Of a stretch of DNA of 64,000 bases, positions 8,603-18,154 are shown in pieces. The translations under genes and the position numbers were made by a program. The DNA is from Bdellovibrionia bacterium (GTDB lineage Bacteria > Bdellovibrionota > Bdellovibrionia > Bdellovibrionales > JAGQZY01), in the NCBI GenBank assembly GCA_030424715.1, contig JAUHWH010000001.1:806001-870000 (forward strand), in the 5' to 3' direction. Position 1 is the first letter of the stretch; each line of letters starts with the position of its first letter. Below the pieces are notes generated by a model. That model was given only the letters and a program-made list of their open reading frames with translations. It had not been told where the DNA came from and did not search any database.

Positions 8603-9265
8603 ATGCGAGTCGAGAAGCCCCCCCAGGAGACCCTACTGGATCACTATGTAACCAAACCAACCCTTATATGCGACGTGGAGAGACGCCTCCAGAGAGATGG
8701 ACGACTGGGAATCAACATTGGCTTGCAAGAAGGTCTCATCCTCAAAGGGCTGTGCACGCAAAACTCTGTGCAAAAAGTGGTGGAGATCGGAACTCAGTAT
8801 GGATGCTCTGCATCATGGATGGCGATGGGACTGGGCCGGCGAGGTCAGATTCATACCTTGGAGAGGGACCCAGAGTGTATCGAAAATGCCCGTGAGACCT
8901 TTGCTCACCCGGACTACTTGGCCTTGGGATGTGACACTCAATTGGTCGAGGGGCCAGCCTTAGAGAGCCTGACCGGGCTTTCATCACAAGGTCCTTTCGA
9001 TCTCGTGTTTATCGATGCCAACAAGTTGGGTTATCTGGATTACTTGCATTGGGCCCAGGCTCATCTTGGTCCGCAGGGAATGATTGTCATCGATAACGTT
9101 TACCTCTTTGGGTCCGTCTTTAGTGAAATCTGTCCTAAGGAGACGCCCCCCAAGATGTGGAGTGTGATGAAGGCGGTCATTTCTGAGCAACTGCAACACC
9201 CTGACTACAACACCTTTATTATTCCCACAGCAGAGGGCCTGTTGGTTTCCTACAAAAAGTTTTAG
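8603..9265 (+). CDS. Class I SAM-dependent O-methyltransferase (family 3, catechol-OMT-like)
   Basis: A 220-residue methyltransferase. The SAM-binding motif I is VVEIGTQYGCSASWMA, motif II is HTLERDP, and the metal/catalytic region shows LVFIDANKLGYLDYL followed by IVIDNVYLFG. The D-x-N-K and D-N-V segments match divalent-metal-dependent family-3 O-methyltransferases (COMT/CCoAOMT/MdmC-like). The substrate is unknown. It lies between the divergent oppA and the co-directional fused opp ATPase gene, 77 bp upstream of the latter, so it may share a transcript with it. Confidence 0.88.
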   Translation: MRVEKPPQETLLDHYVTKPTLICDVERRLQRDGRLGINIGLQEGLILKGLCTQNSVQKVVEIGTQYGCSASWMAMGLGRRGQIHTLERDPECIENARETFAHPDYLALGCDTQLVEGPALESLTGLSSQGPFDLVFIDANKLGYLDYLHWAQAHLGPQGMIVIDNVYLFGSVFSEICPKETPPKMWSVMKAVISEQLQHPDYNTFIIPTAEGLLVSYKKF

Positions 9266-9342
9266 GCTTGTGCTGGACTCGGAATGGACTTTTCCCCCGC
9301 AGAGAGGGTGGCAGTCTTGGCAAACTATGCTAGCCTTAAACT

Positions 9343-11040
9343 ATGAATCCGCTTTTGGAAGTAAAAAATCTTTGCGTCGACTTTCACACCGAAGAATCAT
9401 CGGTTCGTGCAGTCAACGGCATTTCTTTTAATATTCCCAAAGGTAAAACCGTGGGCTTGGTTGGCGAATCGGGCTCTGGCAAAAGTGTAACCAGTCTTTG
9501 CACAATGGGCTTATTGGCCAGTCCACCAGGTAAAATATCCGCTGGTGAGATCTTATTTGAAGGCAAAGATTTGCTCAAACTCCCTGAGTCAGAGATGAGA
9601 AAAATTCGTGGCAATCGGATCTCCATGATTTTTCAAGAGCCCATGACCAGCTTGAATCCAGTGTTCACCGTTGGCTATCAAATTGTCGAAGCGCTACGGT
9701 TGCACCAGAAAATGAACAAAAGCCAGGCTTGGAAGCGGGCGGCCGAACTGCTTAACGAGGTGGGAATTCCCAACCCGACGGAGCGAGTGAAGTCTTACCC
9801 CCATGAGATGAGTGGTGGGCAAAGGCAGCGGGTGATGATCGCTATGGCCATTGCTTGCGAGCCGGACCTATTGATTGCCGATGAACCAACAACCGCCCTC
9901 GATGTTACAATTCAAAAACAGATTTTAGAGCTGTTGCAGAATTTGCAGAACCAATATCAGATGAGCATGCTTTTTATCACCCACGACTTGGGTGTCATCG
10001 GCGACATTGCCGATCAAGTCATAGTCATGTACCGGGGCAATTTGGTGGAGCAGGGGTCTGCGACGGAACTTTTTCAAAATCCTCAACACCCTTACACCAA
10101 AGGGCTCTTGGCCTGTCGCCCATCTTTAGACAAAAACTTTCATCGCTTGGCTACGATTAGTGACTTTATGAATACCGATGGTACTGAAAAGAAGTTCGAT
10201 GAATCCACATTGGGGCAAAAAGACGAGCGGACTCTCACCGATAAAGACCAGGTCTTGCTTGAAATCAAAGACATTAAAAAACATTATCCGGTCCGCTCTG
10301 GCTGGTTTGGACAGAACAAAGAGTGGGTGAAAGCCGTGGATGGCGTGAGTCTTAAGGTTCACAAAGGGCGCACCCTTGGTTTGGTCGGTGAGTCTGGTTG
10401 TGGCAAAACCACACTCGGACGCACGATTTTGCGCTTGATCGAACCCACCGCCGGGCAAGTGTTGTATGACGGCAAAGATGTCACAGCATTGGATCGCTCT
10501 GCCATGCGAGCCATGCGCCGTAAGATGCAAATTATTTTTCAAGATCCATACGCCAGTTTGAACCCGCGGATGTCGGTGGGTGCCGCCATCATGGAGCCCA
10601 TGGCCATCCATAACCTGGGAGCCAATAAAAAGGACCGCATCGATAAAGCGGCTCAGTTGATGGAGCGAGTGGGGCTTGAGACCAAGTTTCTTAACCGTTA
10701 CCCCCACGAGTTTTCTGGGGGCCAGCGGCAGCGCATTTGTATTGCGCGTGCCTTAGCCGTTGAGCCCGAGTTTATTATTTGTGACGAGTCTGTGTCTGCT
10801 TTGGACGTTTCCATTCAGGCGCAAATTCTCAATTTGCTGCTAGATCTGCAACAAGACATGGGGTTGACCTATATATTCATCTCTCACGACTTGGCTGTGG
10901 TTAAATTCATTTCAGATGAATTGGCCGTGATGAACCAAGGGCAAATCGTTGAAATGGCGAAGGCGTCTGAGATCTACCGCTCGCCCCAAAATGAATACAC
11001 CAAAAAATTATTAGATTCCATACCCAAGGGTATTGTTTAA
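9343..11040 (+). CDS. Fused dipeptide/oligopeptide ABC transporter ATPase (OppD-OppF)
   Basis: A 565-residue protein carrying two complete ABC ATPase domains in one chain. The first half has Walker A GESGSGKS at residues 41-48, signature MSGGQRQRV near 156 and Walker [13 protein letters not shown]. The second has Walker [10 protein letters not shown] near 348, signature FSGGQRQRI near 456 and [12 protein letters not shown]. Each half ends with the oligopeptide-transporter C-terminal extension ([24 protein letters not shown]). It should power OppBC as a covalent OppD-OppF pair, like GsiA or YejF. In Walker B of the second half the usual DEP is DES, though the catalytic Glu is kept. No good Shine-Dalgarno precedes the ATG. 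Confidence 0.95.
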   Translation: MNPLLEVKNLCVDFHTEESSVRAVNGISFNIPKGKTVGLVGESGSGKSVTSLCTMGLLASPPGKISAGEILFEGKDLLKLPESEMRKIRGNRISMIFQEPMTSLNPVFTVGYQIVEALRLHQKMNKSQAWKRAAELLNEVGIPNPTERVKSYPHEMSGGQRQRVMIAMAIACEPDLLIADEPTTALDVTIQKQILELLQNLQNQYQMSMLFITHDLGVIGDIADQVIVMYRGNLVEQGSATELFQNPQHPYTKGLLACRPSLDKNFHRLATISDFMNTDGTEKKFDESTLGQKDERTLTDKDQVLLEIKDIKKHYPVRSGWFGQNKEWVKAVDGVSLKVHKGRTLGLVGESGCGKTTLGRTILRLIEPTAGQVLYDGKDVTALDRSAMRAMRRKMQIIFQDPYASLNPRMSVGAAIMEPMAIHNLGANKKDRIDKAAQLMERVGLETKFLNRYPHEFSGGQRQRICIARALAVEPEFIICDESVSALDVSIQAQILNLLLDLQQDMGLTYIFISHDLAVVKFISDELAVMNQGQIVEMAKASEIYRSPQNEYTKKLLDSIPKGIV

Positions 11041-11099
11041 GCTCTGCTTGGTCGGAGCGCCTATTCCTCTGGCGAGAAAGATTTGTTAGCTTCTCCCTC

Positions 11100-11645
11100 A
11101 TGATCGCAATAGCAATTTCATTGATTTCCTCGTTTCATCCACTCTTTGCCGACGAGAGCTATGTTGCCAAAAGTCCTTTGCAGATGATGCTCGAACAAGA
11201 TGCCAAAGTTCGCACGCGAGAAATACAAGTCGAGGTAGACGGCGTGAGGTATCATAAAATTGAAGCGGAAGGAAAAGCATACTACCTAACAACTTTGGTG
11301 CGAGATGGTGATGTCCCCATGCTTCTCTGTGAACTTGGAGAGGGTTTCCGGTCCCCTCGAATGGTAGAGGCCTCCTTAAAACTTCGAAAGCGAAAGCGAT
11401 TTTTTTTGCAGGCATTAACAGAGCGATGCTCCACCCGAGATCCAAAGACCGGGCAGCGAGTGGGCGGAAGGGCGATGTGGGTCGAAATTGCTCCCGTCAT
11501 TGGTATACATATACCCGATTCCGATGACTCACTTATAAAAAATGGTAAGCTCGGGTTGGGTTTGCATAAATTGATCAAGGAAGTTGCGCCCAGTGGGCAG
11601 GGGCTTCTCCTACCCGACGTCATCTTCAGCGGAGAATTCGAGTGA
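11100..11645 (+). CDS. Exported protein of unknown function
   Basis: A 181-residue protein I do not recognise. The N-terminus MIAIAISLISSFHPLFADES reads as a short signal peptide with cleavage near LFA-DE. The mature part is mixed alpha/beta with one basic cluster (LKLRKRKRFF, near residue 97) and two cysteines. It starts 59 bp after the fused opp ATPase on the same strand and could be a distal gene of that transcript. No Shine-Dalgarno is obvious. A periplasmic location is inferred only from the signal. Confidence 0.6.
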   Translation: MIAIAISLISSFHPLFADESYVAKSPLQMMLEQDAKVRTREIQVEVDGVRYHKIEAEGKAYYLTTLVRDGDVPMLLCELGEGFRSPRMVEASLKLRKRKRFFLQALTERCSTRDPKTGQRVGGRAMWVEIAPVIGIHIPDSDDSLIKNGKLGLGLHKLIKEVAPSGQGLLLPDVIFSGEFE

Positions 11646-11786
11646 ATGGGAGCCAGCAAACGACAACTTTTGTTTTGATAGTTGAGTTAAGCAGGCCCTC
11701 GCGCGAGATTCTTTGAAGAGTCTCAACAAATGGGCATGGTCAAACAGTGAAAAGTGGCTGTGGGGGGGTGTTTTAAGTGGTGAGGC

Positions 11787-12725
11787 TTAGTGGGCGACGG
11801 TGAGATATTCGGTGGAGAGTTCCAGTCCTGGTAGTAAAGTTTCAATCTCTCTGTGTACATTGTTTAGAATACTGGGGATTTCTGATGTCAGTGCAACAGC
11901 TTGTTCTTTGTCTTGGTTGTAGCGTTCTAGTTTTTTAAGAAGTTTGGCGCGATAGCTCACGAAGCGCTGCACATCCGTGGTTTGTAGAACATAGAGATTT
12001 TCGTTGAGGCGTTCTAATTCAGAAGTGAGTTTTTTGTAAATATTGATAGAGGCGCCGTTAGATTTTACAGGCTCGTCATTTTTAACTCCTTCAATCGCCG
12101 CCTGCATCATGCAGTCTTGATGTTCAGCCTTGATGGAGCTGATGTTTGTAAAAGGGACCACATATTGGTCGCGCACCTTGGGGGCAACCTTGTTGGCCTT
12201 CGGTAAGAGGCTGATCATTTTGTCTAAGTAGTCGATGGTGAGCTGTACAATGTGGTTCACCTCTTGAGAGTTGGAACTGTTCACTTCAAAGAGTTTTACC
12301 GAAAGGGAGTCGATGTCTTTGCGCACTCTCACAAGGTCGGTGCGCAGCTGTTTGGGCATACCCTCGGCATAATCGGCCTCAAGGGCTGACTGAACTTTTT
12401 TATAACGTTTTTCGATATCTTGACTCACCAATAGACTGTGACATTGATCAGTTATTTTTGACTGGGTTTCGTCTTTTTGTTCAGGTTTTTGGGGATAAGA
12501 AAAGTCGGAGTTCGTGCTTTCTGTGCTGGTTTTGGCTTCTCCGACTTCAACCGGGGGGAGTTTGGGCGCTTCAACAACCTCTTGCTGTTGAGATGCTGGA
12601 CTGGTTTGGGCAAAAAGCGGTCCCGATGCCACGATCGTGAATAGCGACAACGCCACCAAAGCCTGTTTGCGCCGGTGGGATAAATTAAAAGAATAAATAA
12701 AAAGTCCAAATAAAATCACGGTCAA
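11787..12725 (-). CDS. Exported helical protein of unknown function
   Basis: A 312-residue protein. The N-terminus has a hydrophobic stretch, then a basic SHRRKQALVALSLFTIVASG segment, and a likely signal cleavage after LFA (before QTSPASQQQ). A low-complexity P/E/S/T/Q linker runs to about residue 85. The rest is long amphipathic helices rich in K, D, E and L, probably coiled-coil. The given start is TTG; a GTG two codons later is equally possible, since GAGAGG lies 4 and 10 bases before them. Function is unknown; a periplasmic structural or scaffold role is only a guess. The gene stands alone downstream of the hydrolase on the same strand. Confidence 0.65.
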   Translation of the reverse strand: MTVILFGLFIYSFNLSHRRKQALVALSLFTIVASGPLFAQTSPASQQQEVVEAPKLPPVEVGEAKTSTESTNSDFSYPQKPEQKDETQSKITDQCHSLLVSQDIEKRYKKVQSALEADYAEGMPKQLRTDLVRVRKDIDSLSVKLFEVNSSNSQEVNHIVQLTIDYLDKMISLLPKANKVAPKVRDQYVVPFTNISSIKAEHQDCMMQAAIEGVKNDEPVKSNGASINIYKKLTSELERLNENLYVLQTTDVQRFVSYRAKLLKKLERYNQDKEQAVALTSEIPSILNNVHREIETLLPGLELSTEYLTVAH

Positions 12726-12888
12726 CGTACCTCTCGACCCTAATTATAATCAACATCCGTGCCACTCCAAAAAAAGTGGTCAGCTGCAAAAAAAAGCCAC
12801 AAGCGTCTAATTTGTGTGTGATGGGTACCAAAAATTGTCACTTCCTGTGCTCAATGAGGCTCATAATTGTCAATGAAACAATCTGAAA

Positions 12889-13635
12889 TCACAGAAAGGC
12901 TTTCAGTGCGGCTTTGTATTGTTCGGGGAAGTCCCTAAGTCCGTCTAAATGTTTTCCTTCAGCGAGTTCAAGAGTTTGAAGGTCAATGTGAGTGTGGGGG
13001 GCAAAAACTTTTCGTATGGAGTCTACCGCTACGATATTGTCTCGGAGCCCGCGAATCGACAGGATAGGGACTTGGAGGGGCCATGTCTTTAGCAGCTGAG
13101 AAAGTTTATCCAAGGGTCGATGCCCCCAGGCCATGGTTCCAAGCCATGCCGAAACTTTGACGAGGCTCCGGTTTTCAAAACCCATTTCGTATTCAAAAAA
13201 GTTCTGTGTGTTGGCATAGGTATCGGTGAAAGGGCCGCCATCGCAGATCACTTTCTTGATATCGCTTCGATTGTGGACCGCCGACAGAGCCGACAGACTG
13301 GGGCCCGAGAAAGCGTAAAGAATTTTATCTCCAGGGATTTCATCCAAGGCAGCCACTATCTGTTTTGTCCAGATAAAGAAGACCCCTTTTAGGGCATACT
13401 TCCAAAGAGGATGCCAATACAGGCCGCCCGGGTTGGATCCTAAAACGAGATTGAACGAGACACAGTTGTAACCCAGGCTATTCAAGTATTGGTAGTGCCG
13501 GCGGGTGGTCTTGTGATTGCCACCCATATGATGAACGAACACGACGGTGACAGAATGCCTTTTGAGAGAAGCTTGATGGTGATGGAGTCCAAAGTGGTCT
13601 TTGCTCAGGACTTCTGATCCCACCACTGTTTCCAA
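12889..13635 (-). CDS. Alpha/beta-hydrolase fold protein coupled to aceE
   Basis: A 248-residue alpha/beta hydrolase. Visible elements are the beta3 strand plus oxyanion region VTVVFVHHMGGNHKTTRR, a nucleophile-elbow-like AFSGPSLSAL, a late acid-bearing strand with IRGLRDNIVAVDS, and a final His in EGKHLDGL. A serine hydrolase (esterase, lipase or thioesterase) is likely, but the elbow departs from plain GxSxG, so the nucleophile assignment is uncertain. The TTG start lies 31 bp inside the aceE 3' end in another frame; GTG codons a few positions later are alternatives. The overlap implies translational coupling to PDH E1. There is no signal peptide, so it is cytoplasmic. Confidence 0.7.
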   Translation of the reverse strand: METVVGSEVLSKDHFGLHHHQASLKRHSVTVVFVHHMGGNHKTTRRHYQYLNSLGYNCVSFNLVLGSNPGGLYWHPLWKYALKGVFFIWTKQIVAALDEIPGDKILYAFSGPSLSALSAVHNRSDIKKVICDGGPFTDTYANTQNFFEYEMGFENRSLVKVSAWLGTMAWGHRPLDKLSQLLKTWPLQVPILSIRGLRDNIVAVDSIRKVFAPHTHIDLQTLELAEGKHLDGLRDFPEQYKAALKAFL

Positions 13636-16385
13636 TCACCACCCACTGGCGTCGCCTGTGCAGCGCCTTCAAGGGTTCGTTGGCTAATTCTGATGGTCTC
13701 CATTGCGGTTTCGGCTAAGACTTTACCTGAAGCTTCAACAACCGCATCGCCATCAATGCCATGATAGTTGTATATATCCACGGGGCGTCCACATTTAGAA
13801 TGTTTACGAACCGCAAGAGCCTCATGACGAACGCCAACGATGGAACCAATGTTATCGAGAAGTCCTGGCTCGCCATCATGCACACTCACACAAGGTACTC
13901 TTCGGCCAGACAGTGTTGCAATTTCGCTACTGGTGGCATTGCCGTTCACAGTGGGCTGCAAGTGAAGCTCGCCAGACACTTGCAAGTGATCTTTCAGGTA
14001 GGAATAGTTGTTGGCATGGGCAAGGTTACCAACCAGTAGATCAGTACAGGTCACGACGATCACATTGGCGTAGATGCCTTTCGCCAATAGTTTTTCAGAG
14101 GCATCCACGGCTTCGGTGACCATGGCGCCCAGAGAAAAAATATTAACCACATTGTCCCCCGGTTCATACCCGGCGTAATCGCGGTAATCGATAAGATAAT
14201 AGGCGCCTTGCAAGACCTCTTCACGAAGTGTGGTCATGATTTCGTCGTCACTGATGGCAGAAATTGTGCTTTCATCTGTGGCGCCGTCCATGGGGTAATC
14301 TTTACGGGCCAGCAGGGCGGATTGCTTTTTGAAGCGAGCTTGAGACTTTAAATACTTCATCAGCATTTTTTGATCGATCCCTCGGGTGACACCACGAATG
14401 ATCACGCCGGTGCGTCCTTCATTATCGTTAGTGAGGTGTCGTCGGATGGACTCTGCAAGAATCCAATCCATCTCTTGGCAAAAAGCGGGCTCCCAGGTGA
14501 TTTGATTGGGGATCTGAATGTCAGACTTCCAGCCATGCTGGGCACCTTCGGGTGACAACGTCACGCCTGAGGGAGTTCCCACTAGAATAAAACTGGACTT
14601 CCAGTAGAGGTTGTAAAAAAGCTGGTCGAGTGCACGTTTTAAAAAGAAGTCGTACACTGTCATCAAAGGTAAGATGGGTACCCCGGTGATATCGCGCATG
14701 CGTCCATAAGAGCCCATGCAAGACATGGTGTTACTTTCTGTGATTTCAAAACGGACAAAGCGATCCGAGTTTTCTTCGGCAGGAATCAGGTCGGGCAGTT
14801 TGCTGTCCTTCACTCCATATTCGCCTTCAAGATCTTCTACCACAGGGGCACCAAAAATCTTGCCATCCATCGCGGGGTTGAGATTGGTGCTGGTTCCCAC
14901 ATCGGGAGCCATCGTCGTCAGCAGTTCTCCTGCCGTTCGCCACTTCTTTTCGTCTTCAGTCAGCGGCTTTTTGTCTGTGCCGTCTTTGGTGTTGGCAATT
15001 CGAGTTAGCTTCGCAGCACATTGCCCTAGCATCCACTGGGTGTGAGGATAGCTGGCCATTTTAAGATTGATCTCCATACTGTCTGGAATACCACCGTCAT
15101 CAGCAATCTGTTTGGCAAAAAACTCTTGGTTTTTTTGTTTGAGATCAAACTGCTGCTGCATTTCCTTTTCGATCTCGGCGCCGCGGGCCTTTAAGAACTG
15201 GGCCTCTTTGCTTTTGCTGTCAAAATTTGCAAACAGAGTGTCGCCGGAAAGGCCTTGTTTTTCTTGCAGCTCCTTCATTTCGTCTTTGCTGGGTAACGAC
15301 GAATGGTTTCCTTGTTCTGCCTCCATTTGCAGACCCCAGCCTTTGAGAGTGTGGGCGATGATAATGGTTGGCTGCTGAGTGCTTTTTTTAGAATCTTCAA
15401 AGGCCTTTTGCAGAGCCTCGACATCGTGTCCTCCGAAATCTCGCAAGGCTTCGTAAAGCTCATCGGCTTTGGCGGCTGACAAGAAAGTTTTTATTGCGGG
15501 GTACTTTTTTGTCATTTGCTCTTTTAACTTTTTAGGATCGTGAATCAATAGCAGCGCTTGTAGTGCGTAGTCATTGAGATCGTCTTCAAGGAACTTTTGA
15601 AAAACGTCGCCACCCTTCTTTTTAAAGAGAGCTTTGCGTTTTTGGCCGTGGCGGAGTTGAATGACCTCCCAACCATTGGCACGCATGGTGTTTTCAATAC
15701 GTTCGTTGTCGGTACCACCCATGATCTCTTGGTTGGTGATGCGGTGGCCGTCTAAGCTTTGTCGATTGTAATCCAGGATCCAAGTGAGGTTTCCGATTTC
15801 CCGTTCAGCAAAGTCGGGCGTGGCTTCGAACAAAGAGCCTTCTCGAAACTCAGCGTCACCCATCACACACCAAAAGTGAGCGTCGGGAACCTCGTAACCA
15901 TGTTTTTTGGCAAAACGGTAAGCCAGCGCCAGATAACCTGCGTTGACGGGCGGGATGCCGACAGTACCAGACGGGAAAAAGTTATGTTGATCCGGATCAA
16001 ATACGGAGTGGTAACTCTGAAAGCCGTGAGGATATTCTTCGTTGGCAAAGGCCCGCAGGCGCATCATTGCTCTGTCTTTTTCATCAGAGGTTAGCTTTGA
16101 GCCATCGGGGTTGTAAAATTGATCCAGCAAGTAGTTGAAAGCGTGATCCGCTGGTGAGGCATGGGGCTTGTTACAAATGTGGTCGTAACCCTTTTTAACG
16201 AACAAATGCAAAGTTCCTAGAATATGGAGAGCTGAGCTACTGCCTGAAGCGTGGCCCCCCACCTTGGGGTCGCCTTTCGCCTTGTCTTTGCGGTTGTTGG
16301 CTTGATAAATCATTTGCGTCGCCAAGTAGTGGGCGCGTGAGAAGATGTTATTTAGCTCCGGTGCTGCAACTTTCGCTTTAGCCAT
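13605..16385 (-). CDS. aceE: Pyruvate dehydrogenase E1 component, homodimeric type
   Basis: A 926-residue thiamine-diphosphate enzyme that decarboxylates pyruvate and passes acetyl to lipoyl-E2. It has the single-chain AceE architecture (about 890 residues in E. coli). The N-terminal domain has GDPKVGGHASGSSSALHIL, and the TPP/Mg site motif is GDAEFREGSLFEATPDF with LDYNRQSLDG downstream. The middle transketolase-like pyrimidine domain carries RFEITESNTMSCMGSYG, followed by a C-terminal transketolase domain. The partners E2 (aceF) and E3 (lpdA) lie about 14 kb away on the plus strand with lipA and lipB, so the complex is split between two loci. The ATG is preceded by a Shine-Dalgarno-like AAAGAGG. 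The downstream hydrolase gene overlaps its 3' end. Confidence 0.95.
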   Translation of the reverse strand: MAKAKVAAPELNNIFSRAHYLATQMIYQANNRKDKAKGDPKVGGHASGSSSALHILGTLHLFVKKGYDHICNKPHASPADHAFNYLLDQFYNPDGSKLTSDEKDRAMMRLRAFANEEYPHGFQSYHSVFDPDQHNFFPSGTVGIPPVNAGYLALAYRFAKKHGYEVPDAHFWCVMGDAEFREGSLFEATPDFAEREIGNLTWILDYNRQSLDGHRITNQEIMGGTDNERIENTMRANGWEVIQLRHGQKRKALFKKKGGDVFQKFLEDDLNDYALQALLLIHDPKKLKEQMTKKYPAIKTFLSAAKADELYEALRDFGGHDVEALQKAFEDSKKSTQQPTIIIAHTLKGWGLQMEAEQGNHSSLPSKDEMKELQEKQGLSGDTLFANFDSKSKEAQFLKARGAEIEKEMQQQFDLKQKNQEFFAKQIADDGGIPDSMEINLKMASYPHTQWMLGQCAAKLTRIANTKDGTDKKPLTEDEKKWRTAGELLTTMAPDVGTSTNLNPAMDGKIFGAPVVEDLEGEYGVKDSKLPDLIPAEENSDRFVRFEITESNTMSCMGSYGRMRDITGVPILPLMTVYDFFLKRALDQLFYNLYWKSSFILVGTPSGVTLSPEGAQHGWKSDIQIPNQITWEPAFCQEMDWILAESIRRHLTNDNEGRTGVIIRGVTRGIDQKMLMKYLKSQARFKKQSALLARKDYPMDGATDESTISAISDDEIMTTLREEVLQGAYYLIDYRDYAGYEPGDNVVNIFSLGAMVTEAVDASEKLLAKGIYANVIVVTCTDLLVGNLAHANNYSYLKDHLQVSGELHLQPTVNGNATSSEIATLSGRRVPCVSVHDGEPGLLDNIGSIVGVRHEALAVRKHSKCGRPVDIYNYHGIDGDAVVEASGKVLAETAMETIRISQRTLEGAAQATPVGGDWKQWWDQKS

Positions 16386-16472
16386 AGAATACCTCTTTCG
16401 TAGGGCCGAATGTTAAGCAAAAAAGAGGCGATCTGTTAAGTCTTTTTTGCCCCTTTAACGTATTAAAATAAA

Positions 16473-17333
16473 TCAGGTTTCTAGGACAAAATCCCATGGA
16501 ATTTCCACCTCGCCAGCGCTGCTGACAATGCCGCTGGGGGGATTTGGGAAGGGGGCCGCTGCGCGAAAGGCCTCAATGGCCGCATCATCGAGATCATTAT
16601 ATCCCGAAGCATTTTTCACTTGGATTCGCTTGAGCCCCCCCGCACTGTCTAAGGTGATGACTAGGCGGGTGATTTTGTCGTTCACACTAGCGATTCGGCG
16701 ACCTTTTCGGAGGATCTTCACGATTTTCTTTTTGATTCGCGGTTCCCAGTGCTGTCGAAGCTTGCTCTTTATTCGGTTGTAATAAGAGTAGTACACAAAC
16801 TCTCGTGTTTTTAGCAGGGTTTCGGCTCCGGCGGCGACATCCTTCAGGTAGTCGTCATTTTGACTCACCTCGGCTCCGCTCAATGCGGGTTTGGGGGGAG
16901 GTGCGAGTTTTGAGACCGAATACTGCGAATCATAAAGCGAAGGTTTTAATTGATCGAGGATATTTTGCTTCGGAGTGGCTTTCGCTTGTGGCTTGGGTTG
17001 CTTTTGGGGAGATGCTACCTTGTTTTTGCGGTTTTGAAAGGCTCCATTCTTCTCTGACTTCGTTTCTTTTTTGACGTCCTGGTTGTTTTTACTGAGGCGG
17101 TAGTCTTTTTCGGGGATCGCTTCATTGATAGATTTGTCGTCTTGCTGGACGATTTGAACCTGTTCTGTCTTGGAGGGGAGGTTTTCGAGTTCGACCCACT
17201 CAATCTCAACGGCCTTTTCAGCCACGGTGGTCTTTTTCGTCTCGCTAACAACAAGAAAAATAAGAAGGGCCATGTGGAATAGGACAGAAAACAGAATGGC
17301 GATATTGGAGTTCTTATTGTCTTTGTTTCTCAT
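16473..17333 (-). CDS. TonB-like energy-transducer family protein
   Basis: A 286-residue protein with TonB architecture. A short basic cytoplasmic N-terminus precedes one membrane helix (IAILFSVLFHMALLIFLVV). A long charged K/E/P/Q spacer covers about residues 40-150, and the C-terminal domain has TRLVITLDSAGGLKRIQV, a DDAAIEAFRAAAPFPNPP helix and a last strand EIPWDFVLE. These match the TonB C-terminal fold. The spacer is lysine-rich rather than the classical Pro-Lys/Pro-Glu. There is no exbB/exbD beside it, so an energised transport role is not proven. It is upstream of aceE on the same strand and diverges from the PP2C gene. Confidence 0.8.
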   Translation of the reverse strand: MRNKDNKNSNIAILFSVLFHMALLIFLVVSETKKTTVAEKAVEIEWVELENLPSKTEQVQIVQQDDKSINEAIPEKDYRLSKNNQDVKKETKSEKNGAFQNRKNKVASPQKQPKPQAKATPKQNILDQLKPSLYDSQYSVSKLAPPPKPALSGAEVSQNDDYLKDVAAGAETLLKTREFVYYSYYNRIKSKLRQHWEPRIKKKIVKILRKGRRIASVNDKITRLVITLDSAGGLKRIQVKNASGYNDLDDAAIEAFRAAAPFPNPPSGIVSSAGEVEIPWDFVLET

Positions 17334-17422
17334 TGATTCTCTATCGGTCAGCAGGGAGGAGAAATTAAGGGCGGTTCACAAATTCTTTGTGTTGTTACCC
17401 GGACTTGCGTAAAATCGAGGAG

Positions 17423-18154
17423 ATGAAAATTTCTGCGTGTGGTCTTACAGACGTTGGTCTGAAGCGAAGTAAAAATGAGGACAACCTTTTGGTGGCCGAG
17501 GACATGGGGCTGTTTGTCGTGGCAGACGGCATGGGCGGGCATCGTGGTGGTGACCTGGCCTCTCAGTTGGCGGTCGAAGCTCTGATGGATGTTGTCCGAA
17601 CCCATCGTGAGGAGCACACATTTCTATCACCAAGGGCCATGTTGGAAGAGGCCTACACGGAAGCCAGCTCTCGTATCTACACAGAGAGCCAGCGCAACAA
17701 CAGGCAGTTGCAGGGCATGGGCACGACCTTAGTCGCGGCTTACATCCACGAAAATGAAATTTTCGTGGCCAATGTCGGTGACTCCCGCGCCTATTTTTAC
17801 AACCAGCAATACATGTGGCAAATTACCGAGGATCACTCTTTGGTGAATGAGCATATTCGAGCCGGTCTCTTAAAAGACAGTGAAGCCAAAGACTTTCAGG
17901 CCAAGAACATTATAACGCGAAGCGTGGGCTTCGAGCGCGATGTTCGTTGCGATATTATTCGAAAACCCATCGTCCCGGGAGATCATTTCGTGATGTGCTC
18001 GGATGGTCTCAGTGGCTTAGTTGAAGACCAAGAGATTCATGAAATCTGCCGTAAAAATCCAAAAGAACAGGCCGTTGAGATCTGTGTTCAAAAAGCCAAA
18101 GACGGCGGCGGAGATGACAATATCACCGTTATTATTATCGACGTTGAAGCTTAG
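17423..18154 (+). CDS. PP2C-family serine/threonine protein phosphatase
   Basis: A 243-residue Stp1/PrpC-type Mn/Mg-dependent phosphatase. I start it at ATG 17423, just after GAGGAG; this gives the canonical opening KISACGLTDVGLKRSKNEDN. The metal-binding motifs are all present: ADGMGGHRGG, NVGDSRAYFY, CSDGLSGLVEDQEI and GGGDDNITVI. It should reverse Ser/Thr phosphorylation by Hanks-type kinases, but no such kinase is in the window. It is cytoplasmic. It is divergent from the TonB-like gene, and its 3' end overlaps the convergent lipoprotein gene by 20 bp. Confidence 0.93.
   Translation: MKISACGLTDVGLKRSKNEDNLLVAEDMGLFVVADGMGGHRGGDLASQLAVEALMDVVRTHREEHTFLSPRAMLEEAYTEASSRIYTESQRNNRQLQGMGTTLVAAYIHENEIFVANVGDSRAYFYNQQYMWQITEDHSLVNEHIRAGLLKDSEAKDFQAKNIITRSVGFERDVRCDIIRKPIVPGDHFVMCSDGLSGLVEDQEIHEICRKNPKEQAVEICVQKAKDGGGDDNITVIIIDVEA

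Noticed and set aside
16473-17333. TonB-like gene as part of an iron-uptake system
   Set aside because: No exbB, exbD or TonB-dependent receptor lies nearby and the spacer is not the classical type, so only the fold is claimed.
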